Assembly: GCF_001635455.1 (NCBI RefSeq)
Contig: NZ_LWEH01000364.1
Location: 62,001 to 126,000, forward strand
Reading direction: 5' to 3'
DNA length: 64,000 nt
Source: Vibrio sp. HI00D65
GTDB taxonomy: Bacteria; Pseudomonadota; Gammaproteobacteria; Enterobacterales; Vibrionaceae
Both the position numbers and the translations under genes were made by a program. The notes under the pieces are model-generated. The model was given only the letters and a program-made list of their open reading frames with translations, had not been told where the DNA came from and did no database searches. Positions 1 to 8,167 of this stretch are shown one piece after another. The number at the start of each line of letters is the position of its first letter. The stretch's first letter is position 1.

Positions 1-240
1 ACCGTCACGAGCACCGCTACCGCCTTTACCGCGCAAAGAGGTGGTTGCCGCTTGAATACCATCAGCGGATTCAATTACATCGTAAGCAACTTTACCAAAT
101 GAGCCGTTAAGCGTCGTAAAATCGAATACGCCATACCATTCATTGGAATGCATCAAACCGGAGAAAAACACAACCGCAAAGGCGAGTGCGATGTAACTGC
201 CGATCGTAACTTTACGATCGGTTTTCGTTGGATTAGTCAT
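1..240 (-). CDS. N-terminal part of a membrane protein, possibly a nucleoside-recognition (Gate) family protein; runs off the left edge
   Basis: Reading leftwards from the ATG at 240, 80 codons stay open to the window edge. The first residues are MTNPTKTDRKVTIGSY, followed by one hydrophobic segment (about residues 15-31), a loop, and a Gly/Arg-rich stretch (LRGKGGSGARDG) where the sequence is cut. A ribosome site (AGGTCC) lies just before the ATG. The N-terminus resembles Vibrio proteins annotated as nucleoside-recognition-domain or SpmA-like membrane proteins. That is recall of a family look and not a match I could verify, so the gene is certain and the family tentative. Confidence 0.6.
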   Translation of the reverse strand, partial: MTNPTKTDRKVTIGSYIALAFAVVFFSGLMHSNEWYGVFDFTTLNGSFGKVAYDVIESADGIQAATTSLRGKGGSGARDG

Positions 241-771
241 AAGGACCTCTATACATCTAGCTTGTATGAAACAGAACACACTTGTATAGTGCAAACTAAT
301 GAGACGAAGGTTAATGACCAAAATCAAACAGAGTATCGGTTTAAATTGAAGATGATAGGCAACATATAAAACTGCGATTATGGTTTAGTTATCGAAATAT
401 AGACTGAAAAAATCCTCATATTTCACATACAAAACTAAATAAATTTTGCTGCAATAGCGCAACCGAAAACATACAAACGAGACACAAAAATCAGTGCCCA
501 ACGGACAAGACTCTGGATAGTCCGATCTCTGATAATTATGTGAGATATCTCTTACATAAATTTTTAGTAAAATTTTTATTTTATTATAATACAGGCACTT
601 AAATCGCGATTTTTCTTCCAAAACGCAACCGTTTTCGTTCTGCTGATTGAGTTTTAATCCAAGCTGAATTCATGAGCCATTTTATAAAGTATTTGAGCTT
701 AATTCGAAATTCCAGCCTCAAGAGGTGCTATAGACTTCTCGCAGCCAATATAGAAGGAAAACGGTGAAAAA
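241..771. other. Intergenic region without a recognisable gene
   Basis: Strongly AT-rich spacer between two divergently oriented genes. It holds a TATAAT at 585-590 and a 12-bp palindrome (AAATCGCGATTT, about 600-611). Short open frames here have no ribosome site and no family resemblance. Confidence 0.5.
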
Positions 772-942
772 ATGGAAATGAGAACACTCAAATATCAGGT
801 AATGGGTAAAGGCATGTGGATCACTGCCACGGTATCTCGCGTGGTTGCGGACAAACTTGCGACGGAATACCAATCCTATGGCTGGCCTGTTGAAATATGT
901 GCTGCAGAACAAACAATGGCGTTTGATCGTAATGCTGCATAA
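772..942 (+). CDS. Small conserved-looking hypothetical protein, 56 aa
   Basis: ATG at 772 opens 56 codons (MEMRTLKYQVMGKGMWITAT at the start) and ends with TAA at 940-942. A purine-rich AAGGAAAA lies about 12 bases upstream, and a textbook Rho-independent terminator begins 33 bases after the stop, so this is a self-contained transcription unit. The protein is soluble with no signal peptide. It starts like a small beta-strand-rich domain, and I do not recognise a family. It is too short for a 60-codon cut-off and overlaps a longer antisense frame that lacks these signals. Confidence 0.65.
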   Translation: MEMRTLKYQVMGKGMWITATVSRVVADKLATEYQSYGWPVEICAAEQTMAFDRNAA

Positions 943-975
943 TGTTGGCGACACAGAATAAGCTCTATCGGACTT

Positions 976-994
976 AAGCCCGGTAGGGCTTTTT
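976..994 (+). terminator. Rho-independent terminator of the 56-aa gene
   Basis: Six-base stem AAGCCC/GGGCTT with a GGTA loop, followed directly by T residues. Confidence 0.8.
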
Positions 995-1007
995 CTTCAT
1001 CTCCCCC

Positions 1008-1520
1008 GATAACCTGGCAACGGCTCTATTAGTGTGTGCCGTGGTACTAAAAGTCACAGGAGATAGCCCTAAATTTGTTAATCTCGCCTGTATGAATATT
1101 GAGGTAGCGGCGAATGCAGGTGGTGCGTTCAGTCCATTTGGCGACATCACTACCTTGATGGTATGGCAGGCGGACTATGTCAGTTTTAGCGAGTTTATCC
1201 CCTTATTCATTCCTTCAATGATGAACTATCTCGTTCCAGCACTGATCATGTCTTACTTTGTACCAACCACCCAGTCCGACACGGTACATCAATACGTTGA
1301 ATTGAAACGAGGCGCGAGACGAATTGTATTCCTATTCATTATGACCATATGCTTTCCACGCCGTCCTGCATTTCCCACCTGTAATGGGCATGATGATGGG
1401 GCTCGCATACCTCCAGTTCTTTGGGTATTTCTTGAGAAAAACACTGCCCAACTCGCTGGCTAAGAAGAAAGCTGTGGCAATTGCGAATAACGATGAAGGA
1501 GCTTTAAAGCGACTCTGGTC
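1008..1520 (+). pseudogene. nhaD: Remnant of a NhaD-type Na+/H+ antiporter gene, truncated at both ends and frameshifted
   Basis: From 1008 the frame reads DNLATALLVCAVVLKV, then AANAGGAFSPFGDITTLMVW and SYFVP, which I recognise as the conserved core of NhaD antiporters (ArsB/NhaD family, inner membrane). Around 1353-1357 one extra base (TTTCC) breaks the frame. In the next frame the family sequence resumes (FPPVMGMMMGLAYLQFFGYF to about NNDEGALKRL) until roughly 1516 and then diverges. The N-terminal half and the C-terminal third are absent, and there is no start codon or ribosome site. This is a dead internal fragment: it follows a terminator on the left and meets another decayed gene on the right. 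Two overlapping open frames here are its pieces and not separate genes. Confidence 0.8.
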
Positions 1521-1574
1521 CAAACGTTACTCAATTGAACCGCTGGGCATTGGTTGCATGTCAGTACCCTCACC

Positions 1575-1868
1575 CTACTGTTGAATGCGCATCACCAGGC
1601 CTGAGCCCGTTCGGCTGCTTCCTGAGTTCAGCTCAATGGTAATCAAATCATCATTGACGCTATAACTGCGCGTCACTGTGTTATCTGCCGTCTGATATGT
1701 AACTTGTCCCGACTCAAAAAGCAACTAGCTGTCGTTATCAGTACTTTCATACATACCTTTAAATAGAACCAGCTGTGGGACTTCAAAAGGTTGACTGGTA
1801 TCGCTTAAACAGCCTGTCAGTAACAGCGCACTACTGCGACCAAGAAGAAGTAGATTGTGGTTATTCAT
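1575..1868 (-). pseudogene. Small lipoprotein gene interrupted by an in-frame TAG
   Basis: ATG at 1868 with AAGGATG seven bases upstream begins MNNHNLLLL...SALLLTGC, a signal peptide with a lipobox and Cys20. The frame reads to ...YESTDNDS and meets TAG at 1725-1727. After the stop the same frame stays open for 49 more codons (LLFESGQVTYQTADNTVTRS onward to ...VMRIQQ) and ends at TAG 1575-1577. The downstream half has normal coding character, so the simplest reading is a 97-codon lipoprotein with one nonsense mutation. A 47-residue secreted lipopeptide would still be made. Family not recognised. Confidence 0.65.
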
Positions 1869-2028
1869 TTGGCATCCTTGCCTAGAGGACATAACTAAAA
1901 GGATATGCAACCAAATAAGTATTTTCCAGAAAGCACCAACCTTATTGCAAAATCACACTTTTAAGGCCTTTGGGCTAGGTTCAACATTGTGAGGCATTAC
2001 TCAACCAATACCTCGATAACCAAGCACT

Positions 2029-2511
2029 CTATTTTTCGCCAATTCCTTCGATCGCCAATAAGCGCTGCTTGCGTTCAATCCCGCCCGCGTACCCCGTCAA
2101 TTTTCCATTCTTGCCTATCACTCGATGACACGGAACAATCACTGATACCGGGTTTTTGCCATTGGCTAACCCCACAGCTCGCACCGCTTTTGGATTACCG
2201 ATCGCATCGGCTAACTGAGCATAGCTCCATGTTTCTCCGTAAGGAATAGTAGTAAGTGCGTGCCAAACCGATTGCTGAAAAGGAGTGCCTTTGGCAACGA
2301 TCGGTACATCAAATTGAACGGATTCTCCTGCAAAATAACGTTCGAGCAGGTCTTTGACCGATCGGAAGATCGGAAAGCTATCTTCTTGTGTACCTAGGTC
2401 TTCCGGTTTCGTTGTGTGTGTTTCAAACCAAACTCCGAGTAAACCTTGCTCATTCGCTTGCAGAGTCACAGTGCCTAACGGGCTGTCATAATATGTAAAA
2501 CGGTTCGCCAT
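2029..2511 (-). CDS. ogt: Methylated-DNA--protein-cysteine methyltransferase
   Basis: 160-residue suicide repair protein that removes the alkyl group from O6-methylguanine (and O4-methylthymine) in DNA onto its own cysteine. The active-site motif PCHRVIG is present with Cys128, and the wing/helix-turn-helix segment (GNPKAVRAVGLANGKNP) precedes it, as in Ogt/MGMT. The length is normal for the single-domain family. AGGAGC before the ATG sets the start. It lies 48 bases downstream of the Ada-AlkA fusion gene on the same strand, so both are probably one alkylation-repair transcript. Confidence 0.93.
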   Translation of the reverse strand: MANRFTYYDSPLGTVTLQANEQGLLGVWFETHTTKPEDLGTQEDSFPIFRSVKDLLERYFAGESVQFDVPIVAKGTPFQQSVWHALTTIPYGETWSYAQLADAIGNPKAVRAVGLANGKNPVSVIVPCHRVIGKNGKLTGYAGGIERKQRLLAIEGIGEK

Positions 2512-2559
2512 GATTGCTCCTAATTTTGTATTGCAGACTTTCGCGAGTTGCTCTTTCTA

Positions 2560-3936
2560 CTAAGCCTGATTCCAGCAGTGGAACGTAGCGTAACTGCCCC
2601 ACGGTGAAACACTCTCTATATTGATAGCCGGTCGGTGCTCAATAAACTTCTTCACCACTAAATCACCTACCAGCAAATGATTCGGCTCACTCAAGCCACG
2701 AAGTAATGCGTACTGTATGGTCCAAGGGCCAATGCCTTTTAGATCAATCCATTTGGAAGGATGCTCGGCTTGGTTGTAGACCATGTATTCGGCAAAACGC
2801 TTTAAGGTCTCCTTACGGCTTCCCGGCATGCGCAAAAAGCTCACATCGGCTTCCGCAATTTGTTTCGGTGTCGGAAAATAGGTTTTCTTATCTGATTCAG
2901 AAAGCTCTGTGACCAATAGGTTTAACTGACCAATCGCTGCTGTTACCGAGACCTGCTGTCCAAGTATCGCTCTGACACCTGCTTCCCAAACACTCCATAC
3001 ACCTGGGATACGAATGCCACTTTTGGCGACTAAGTTAGGATCGATCGTCGCCAAAAACGCCTCAACTTTGGCGATGTCGACATCTAGGTCGAACATGCGA
3101 CGAATGTGAGTGATCAAACCTCGTAATTGGTTTATATCATCCAACTCAAACTCAATGTCTAATCGGTTCTTTTTAGCTAAGGTCACCTTAAACCAACCTT
3201 TCGAACCATTTAATGTCACAGTTCGCTGATAATAGTTATCCCCAACCTCTTCTATCCCCTCGATCATTCTGCGTCGATAGAAGTCCAATAAGTGCTTCCA
3301 ATCTAATGGGCCATGAAAGGCCAGTTGGATGTGATTACTCAGACTGTCATTAGGTTTGGTTCGTCGAATCTGACTTGGCGAAAGCTTCAGCTCTTTATGA
3401 AACGCATCGTTAAAACGACGCGTGCTATTAAAGCCACTCGCAAAGCCGACATCAGTAATACTCATACTACTGTTGTGCAGCAACTGTTTAGCGAACATTA
3501 ACTGACTGTACAGGCTATATTGCTTGGGTGACACGCCAATATAGTTGTCGAACAAGGTGCGTAAGTATCGATCAGAGATCCCCAAACGTTCAGCAAGATC
3601 GGTAATCGAACCTGAGCTTAATGCACCGTTATCGATAAGCTGCATCGCTCTAAGAAACGTGGTTTCAACCCCTTTCCATGCAGGTGAGAAAGGAGCACTG
3701 TCTGGTCGACAGCGTAAACAAGGTCGGTAGCCCGCTTTTAATGCCTGAGCCTGATGAGAAAAATATTCGACGTTCTCTTCTTTTGGTGGTGTTGCAGGAC
3801 AGATAGGCCGACAGAAAATCCCCGTCGTTTTTACTGCAGTGAAAAACATACCATCAAAGCGAGCGTCTCGCGCATAGCGAGCCAAATGACATTGCTCATT
3901 AGTTAACGCATTATTGTGATGAATATTGTTCGACAT
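2560..3936 (-). CDS. Ada-type methylphosphotriester sensor fused to AraC-family DNA-binding domain and AlkA glycosylase
   Basis: 458 residues with three modules. Residues about 10-80 form an Ada N-terminal zinc domain with all four cysteines (C42, C46, C73, C76). C42 is the position that accepts a methyl from phosphotriesters in Ada. Residues about 90-195 are an AraC helix-turn-helix pair (SITDLAERLGISDRYLRTLF and SITDVGFASGFNSTRRFNDA). Residues about 200-458 are a 3-methyladenine DNA glycosylase II domain with the helix-hairpin-helix-GPD signature (LKGIGPWTIQYALLRG) and a candidate catalytic Asp at about 425 (VGDLVVKKF). It lacks the Ogt domain of classical Ada, which the adjacent ogt gene supplies. 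Probably an alkylation-inducible activator and base-excision enzyme, autoregulating this operon (inferred). Confidence 0.9.
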   Translation of the reverse strand: MSNNIHHNNALTNEQCHLARYARDARFDGMFFTAVKTTGIFCRPICPATPPKEENVEYFSHQAQALKAGYRPCLRCRPDSAPFSPAWKGVETTFLRAMQLIDNGALSSGSITDLAERLGISDRYLRTLFDNYIGVSPKQYSLYSQLMFAKQLLHNSSMSITDVGFASGFNSTRRFNDAFHKELKLSPSQIRRTKPNDSLSNHIQLAFHGPLDWKHLLDFYRRRMIEGIEEVGDNYYQRTVTLNGSKGWFKVTLAKKNRLDIEFELDDINQLRGLITHIRRMFDLDVDIAKVEAFLATIDPNLVAKSGIRIPGVWSVWEAGVRAILGQQVSVTAAIGQLNLLVTELSESDKKTYFPTPKQIAEADVSFLRMPGSRKETLKRFAEYMVYNQAEHPSKWIDLKGIGPWTIQYALLRGLSEPNHLLVGDLVVKKFIEHRPAINIESVSPWGSYATFHCWNQA

Positions 3937-4174
3937 ATTGAGCTCTTCTCTTTTTCAATAATTCTTACTTCACGCCCTAAAAGTCTATCCTGAAAAACCA
4001 CTATCGCTAGCCATTTTCGGAGCTTAAGGTTAGATAAATCACATGAAAGGGTTTTATTTTTACCCAATTCGACTAAATTTAATCCAGAGAAGCCAATCTT
4101 CTCACAACGTCAAACGATAGGCACTTAGCACGCCAAAGATGCAGAGACCTATCGAATATAAAAAGGAAAAGGCT

Positions 4175-4378
4175 ATGGTTCTTCACACGTGTCGTATTGT
4201 TTTATCAAACCAACAGGTTCTCACCAGTCAATCAGTCGAGCAGTCACTAGGCTTTCTTGAAGATCAAGTAGAACAGGAGATTTCTAAGATTGAGATTGAC
4301 GCAACGGACGGACAAACAATCCATTCGTACATGTCACACTCTCTTGAAGAGTCGATTGAAAACCTAATGAACCTATGA
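4175..4378 (+). CDS. Small hypothetical protein, 67 aa
   Basis: The frame opens earlier (4139), but AAGGAAAAGGCT immediately before the ATG at 4175 decides the start, giving MVLHTCRIVLSNQQVLTSQS and so on. It is acidic and soluble, with no signal peptide or membrane segment. The family is not recognised. It stands alone, facing the hdfR-like gene, and the two share a bidirectional terminator at 4488-4518. Confidence 0.6.
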   Translation: MVLHTCRIVLSNQQVLTSQSVEQSLGFLEDQVEQEISKIEIDATDGQTIHSYMSHSLEESIENLMNL

Positions 4379-4487
4379 GTGCTTTAACACTATAGAGCAT
4401 TTTAGATGGGTTACACACCAGGCTTAAACGATTTTCCGACTTAGAGCTTTCTCTAACTTGGACAGTATGAATATCTCTGGTTTAAAC

Positions 4488-4518
4488 AAAAATGGCTCCC
4501 AAAAAGGAGCCATTTTTT
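4488..4518. terminator. Bidirectional Rho-independent terminator
   Basis: AAAAATGGCTCC and GGAGCCATTTTTT form a long stem with A and T tracts on both sides. It serves the 67-aa gene from the left and the LysR gene from the right. Confidence 0.85.
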
Positions 4519-4555
4519 ATTTATTCAACAAAGCAATGAGTGACAGCCTAAACGG

Positions 4556-5446
4556 CTACTCAGGTGCTTGTTCTGCTGCTTGTTGCAGTGTGTATGCCGT
4601 CGATGGGTCAATCTCGTTAACCAACTTCTCAACCTGCATGATCGCCTCTACTGAGGTACTGTTTTTACGGTAGCTTAGGTAAATCGGGCGATACCAGTCT
4701 TCAACGCCTTTCACCTTGTACAACTGTCCTGACCCGATAAAAGGTTCAACAAGAGACACTGGCAAATAGGCACTACCCCCTTTCTCTAAAATAAAATCGA
4801 GTGCAATACGAGCCGTTGAGGTGCGTAAGTACGGTGCGGGTACTTTTGGATGACGCTCTGCGTGCTCAGAACCAAAACGAGTTCCCCAGTCGACATAAAC
4901 ATACTTATGCTGGAACACCGATTCTAAATCATCAGGTTGTGTCGATACCAAAACTAACACGAGATCAGCCACTTTTTTACAGTTCAGCTCTTCAGCTTTA
5001 ATCTGGTCAAAAGCAAAGGCCATATCTAAGGTGCGCTCAAGTAAGTTACGGTTCAGTTGCTCACGCCCCATCACCTCTGCCATAAAGCCGTAACCGCCAA
5101 AAGAATCCGTCACAACACTCAGACAGTTTTGTAAATACGCATCCCAAATATTCGGTGTGCCACCCAACGTTAGCTGCAAGGCTTTTCCACTCTCTAGTGA
5201 CAGCTCAAACTTAGCCTGTTGCAAAGTAGAAACCATTACCTCAGCGTAACCAATCAAACGCTCACCTGAAGAGGTAAGCTTGATGTTATTACGATCACGG
5301 ATGAACAACTGAGTATCAAAATAGCCTTCTAGCTGTTTGATCCGCGCACTCACCGCCGCTTGTGTTAAATACAAGTTCTCAGCAGCACGCCCAAAGTGGC
5401 GTACCCTTGCAACCTCAAGAAAGGTTTTAAATACTTTCACATCCAT
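4556..5446 (-). CDS. hdfR: LysR-family transcriptional regulator, HdfR type
   Basis: 296 residues from the ATG at 5446; another ATG lies three codons upstream. The HdfR-like opening (MDVKVFKTFLEVARVRHFGR) and a GAG placed 7 bases before it favour 5446. The N-terminal winged HTH covers about residues 1-60 (RHFGRAAENLYLTQAAVSAR, then FIRDRNNIKLT), and a periplasmic-binding-like effector domain follows. In E. coli HdfR represses flhDC, and its gene lies divergently beside yifE/maoP. The same pairing occurs here, which supports the call beyond general LysR resemblance. The target in this organism is not shown by sequence. Confidence 0.85.
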   Translation of the reverse strand: MDVKVFKTFLEVARVRHFGRAAENLYLTQAAVSARIKQLEGYFDTQLFIRDRNNIKLTSSGERLIGYAEVMVSTLQQAKFELSLESGKALQLTLGGTPNIWDAYLQNCLSVVTDSFGGYGFMAEVMGREQLNRNLLERTLDMAFAFDQIKAEELNCKKVADLVLVLVSTQPDDLESVFQHKYVYVDWGTRFGSEHAERHPKVPAPYLRTSTARIALDFILEKGGSAYLPVSLVEPFIGSGQLYKVKGVEDWYRPIYLSYRKNSTSVEAIMQVEKLVNEIDPSTAYTLQQAAEQAPE

Positions 5447-5600
5447 CAAATACATCTCTGTAATAAATCTGCTAACTAGCGGATCTAGGATTGTTTATCG
5501 TAAAGGCAAAAACGTTTTGTTTCCTATTTTAGCCTTTTAACAATATTTTCGCGTGAGCAATAAACACTAATTTCTATCTAACCACATTACTGAGGCTGAT
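5447..5600. promoter_or_regulatory. Divergent hdfR/maoP control region
   Basis: 154-base divergent spacer. LysR regulators normally bind such spacers to regulate themselves and the neighbour. In E. coli the cis site maoS, used by MaoP for Ori-macrodomain organisation, lies close to maoP. I could not identify a maoS-like sequence by eye. Confidence 0.4.
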
Positions 5601-5954
5601 ATGTCTGAGACCGAATTCCGTCATGGAAAAAAACGTTTTTATGACACCATTAAATTCCCACGAGGGTTCGCTAAGTCAGGGGATTTTACTCTTTCAGAAG
5701 AGGAAATCCTAACCTTGTTTGGCGACACTATGCTTGCACTTGAGACTGGTGAACTTACACCAATCAATGCAGAAGAAAAGCACTTCCTTAAAGTGTTGTC
5801 TCACCCTCATAAGGCAAAGTCCAAGTTAGAGCGTGTTTGGTTGAAGTACATTCAACTGGCTCGCGGACGCCGTCGCTTTCATACCCTAAACGGCTGTAAA
5901 CACGGCGAAGTGCCTAGGGAAGAATACAACAGCGAGTTAGTGTTAGAAGATTAG
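5601..5954 (+). CDS. maoP: Macrodomain Ori organisation protein MaoP (YifE, UPF0438)
   Basis: 117 residues beginning MSETEFRHGKKRFYDTIKFP, with RGFAKSGDFTL and the C-terminal VWLKY...RGRRRFHTLNG. These signatures match the YifE/MaoP family. In E. coli MaoP acts in cis with maoS to keep the Ori macrodomain organised by limiting MatP-type local condensation. The gene follows a divergent hdfR as in enterobacteria, and a strong terminator lies 8 bases after the stop. Usual family length, nothing broken. Confidence 0.9.
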   Translation: MSETEFRHGKKRFYDTIKFPRGFAKSGDFTLSEEEILTLFGDTMLALETGELTPINAEEKHFLKVLSHPHKAKSKLERVWLKYIQLARGRRRFHTLNGCKHGEVPREEYNSELVLED

Positions 5955-5961
5955 TAAAATC

Positions 5962-5996
5962 GCTCAAAGTGATACCTCATCACTTTGGGCTTTTTT
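5962..5996 (+). terminator. Rho-independent terminator of maoP
   Basis: Twelve-base stem (GCTCAAAGTGAT with ATCACTTTGGGC, G-T pairs allowed) followed by six T. Confidence 0.85.
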
Positions 5997-6491
5997 GTGC
6001 CTTCAAACACGACTTCACTTCGTGATTAGTAATTTTAGCCAACCCATTAAGTTTTACCAAGATTTATATAAAATTCATAGCGATAGCACACAATAGCTAT
6101 CTCTAAGTATCCAGATCTTGCAAATTCAAAGCTAAGAGCCCTTTCAGAAAGCAACTATTACTGCGGCTTTTTGAGAGCTGCTCAATCTCCTGGGTTCATG
6201 CTTATCTGCTCACCTCTACTATACTCCTCTAACTCACTCCAACTTCAAAATCGGTGAACCCTTTCAGGCGCTGAATTAAATCAAGATTACGATATATGAC
6301 AAGCGTATTAATCTTGTTTAACGCCACCAAATATCCATACAATAGGTATGAAATTTTGAGAGTTCGACTCACAGATATGACGAAAAAAGTAAAAACTTGA
6401 CCTAAAACAATGGCAGAAACAGATCACTTATTTTATAATGCGAATTAATGTTTCAGCACACTATAAATTACTTATCTTAGGGGCTACAAAA
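5997..6491 (+). promoter_or_regulatory. nagB upstream region with candidate promoter and NagC-like site
   Basis: 495 bases without a gene. A TATAAT lies at 6434-6439, and just downstream GCGAATTAAT (6440-6449) resembles one half of the NagC operator; the left half (TTATTTT, 6428-6434) is poorer. NagC control of nagB is known in enterics and predicted in vibrios. The site here is tentative. The rest of the spacer shows nothing. Confidence 0.35.
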
Positions 6492-7292
6492 ATGAGACTT
6501 ATTCCTTTAAACAACGCGGCACAAGTAGGTAAATGGGCAGCACGTCACATCGTTGAAGCGATCAAAGCATTCAACCCAACAGCTGATCGTCCATTCGTTC
6601 TTGGTCTACCAACTGGTGGCACACCACTTACGACTTACAAAGAGCTAATCGCACTATACAATGCGGGTGAAGTTAGCTTTAAAAACGTTGTTACATTCAA
6701 TATGGATGAGTACGTAGGTATCGATCCTAACCACCCTGAGTCTTACCGTACTTTCATGTACACAAACTTCTTCAACCACGTTGATATTCAAGAAGAGAAC
6801 ATCAACCTACTAGACGGCAAAGCAGAAGACATCGACGCTCACTGTGCAGCTTACGAAGAAAAAATCCGTTCTTACGGTAAAATCAACCTGTTCATGGGCG
6901 GTATCGGCATCGACGGTCACATCGCATTCAACGAACCAGGTTCTTCTCTAGCATCTCGTACTCGTATCAAGACGCTGACTGAAGAAACTCGCATCGCGAA
7001 CTCTCGCTTCTTCGACAACGACATCAACCAAGTACCAAAATACGCACTAACTATCGGTGTTGCGACTCTACTAGACGCTGAAGAAGTAATGATCCTGACT
7101 ATGGGTCACAACAAAGCACAAGCTCTACAAGTTGCTATCGAAGGTTCTGTAAACCACATGTGGACTGTGACAGCACTACAAATGCACCGTAAAGCTATCA
7201 TCGTTGCTGACGAGCCAGCTCAACAAGAGTTAAAAGTTAAGACTCTACGCTACTTCCAAGAGCTAGAAGCAGAAAACATCCAAGACCTATAA
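6492..7292 (+). CDS. nagB: Glucosamine-6-phosphate deaminase
   Basis: 266 residues from the ATG at 6492 (MRLIPLNNAAQVGKWAARHI), the standard NagB N-terminus. The frame is open 18 codons further up, but that stretch is not family-like. It converts glucosamine-6-phosphate to fructose-6-phosphate and ammonia, the committed step of chitin-derived amino-sugar catabolism in the cytosol. LGLPTGGTP, the catalytic-site NMDEYVG and GGIGIDGHIAFNEPGSS are intact. AGGGG precedes the start, and a terminator follows within 20 bases, so it is monocistronic here with no nagA beside it. Codon usage looks highly expressed. Confidence 0.96.
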   Translation: MRLIPLNNAAQVGKWAARHIVEAIKAFNPTADRPFVLGLPTGGTPLTTYKELIALYNAGEVSFKNVVTFNMDEYVGIDPNHPESYRTFMYTNFFNHVDIQEENINLLDGKAEDIDAHCAAYEEKIRSYGKINLFMGGIGIDGHIAFNEPGSSLASRTRIKTLTEETRIANSRFFDNDINQVPKYALTIGVATLLDAEEVMILTMGHNKAQALQVAIEGSVNHMWTVTALQMHRKAIIVADEPAQQELKVKTLRYFQELEAENIQDL

Positions 7293-7311
7293 TTTCAGGT
7301 CTTGTTGAAAT

Positions 7312-7337
7312 AAAAAGCCACTTCGGTGGCTTTTTTT
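7312..7337 (+). terminator. Rho-independent terminator of nagB
   Basis: AAAGCCAC-TTCG-GTGGCTTT stem with a UUCG tetraloop and a T tract. Confidence 0.9.
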
Positions 7338-7576
7338 GTACCTGAAATTTGCCGTCGATATGCTGACTGCGACGAATTTGAACAATCAGATTGAATGCTA
7401 GGCGAGAGAATCACCTCCGATACAGCTCTTGCTTATATCAGAAGAAATGAAGGATAAAGTGAATACCAAAAAGCGATTCCTCAATGAGAGAAACCGCAAT
7501 CAATATTTATTCTAGGATGGATAAAACAGGTGGTAGCGAGTGGTTGTGTCGTAATGAAAACGTTCAATAACGAAAT

Positions 7577-8167
7577 CTAAGAACTCAAGGCATTGTCGCG
7601 GCATAAGGTGTTAATAATGTCTGTGATAGCCAAAACAATGGTCGACTTCACTTTCTGGTGATGTCGCCCTAAGAACATTTGAAGCATCGGGCCAGACATG
7701 GTTTCGACCATCTCCGCATCATATTCGATAGGCATAATACGCTGAATCGCGTGTACCTTATTGAGCTCAAAGATAACATCAACTTCGGTAAAGCTGGTGT
7801 CGTCACCTTGTAATTTCGCCCACTCTTTCAAAGTTACAAAAACCTCTAAATCGTCATAAAGCTCTTTACTGATAACACCCAAGCCCAGGAGCAACTTGCC
7901 GCGAACCATTATTTCGCCTAAAGGCCCACCGCTGTTAAGTAGTGGCTCGACAACGAATTTAATCGCCGTGTCATCTTTCTTGAAGATGTTTTTTAAAACC
8001 GCATCCACCGTATCATCCAATGCATCATAAGCCGCCATCAAGCAGGCGCTAGCACTCTCAGCTTCAGATAAGGCCTCGAGTAATTCTGTTTCATGACTAG
8101 GATGTATTGGCATAACGGCTCGGCAATAAGAAAGTGCCACAGGTGTGGCACTTTGATGATTTATCAT
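7577..8167 (-). CDS. mtlR: Mannitol operon repressor MtlR
   Basis: 196 residues. The alpha-helical MtlR family pattern is visible in SEAESASACLMAAYDALDDT, then LKKDDTAIKFVVEPLLNSGGPLG and a KVKSTIVLAITDIINTL tail. MtlR represses the mannitol operon in enterics and V. cholerae. The ATG at 8167 overlaps the mtlD stop codon (ATGA), so translation is probably coupled. An internal Met at residue 19 (MPIHPSH) is a possible alternative start. Last gene of mtlA-mtlD-mtlR. Confidence 0.92.
   Translation of the reverse strand: MINHQSATPVALSYCRAVMPIHPSHETELLEALSEAESASACLMAAYDALDDTVDAVLKNIFKKDDTAIKFVVEPLLNSGGPLGEIMVRGKLLLGLGVISKELYDDLEVFVTLKEWAKLQGDDTSFTEVDVIFELNKVHAIQRIMPIEYDAEMVETMSGPMLQMFLGRHHQKVKSTIVLAITDIINTLCRDNALSS

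Noticed and set aside
148..369. 73-codon plus-strand open frame at the left edge
   Set aside because: Overlaps the minus-strand membrane-protein gene, which has a ribosome site and a coherent hydrophobic segment; this frame has neither.
718..954. 78-codon minus-strand open frame
   Set aside because: The plus-strand 56-residue gene in the same place has a ribosome site and a terminator; this one has neither.
1032..1463. 143-codon frame as an intact gene
   Set aside because: It is the first frame of the nhaD remnant and becomes nonsense after the frameshift at about 1355.
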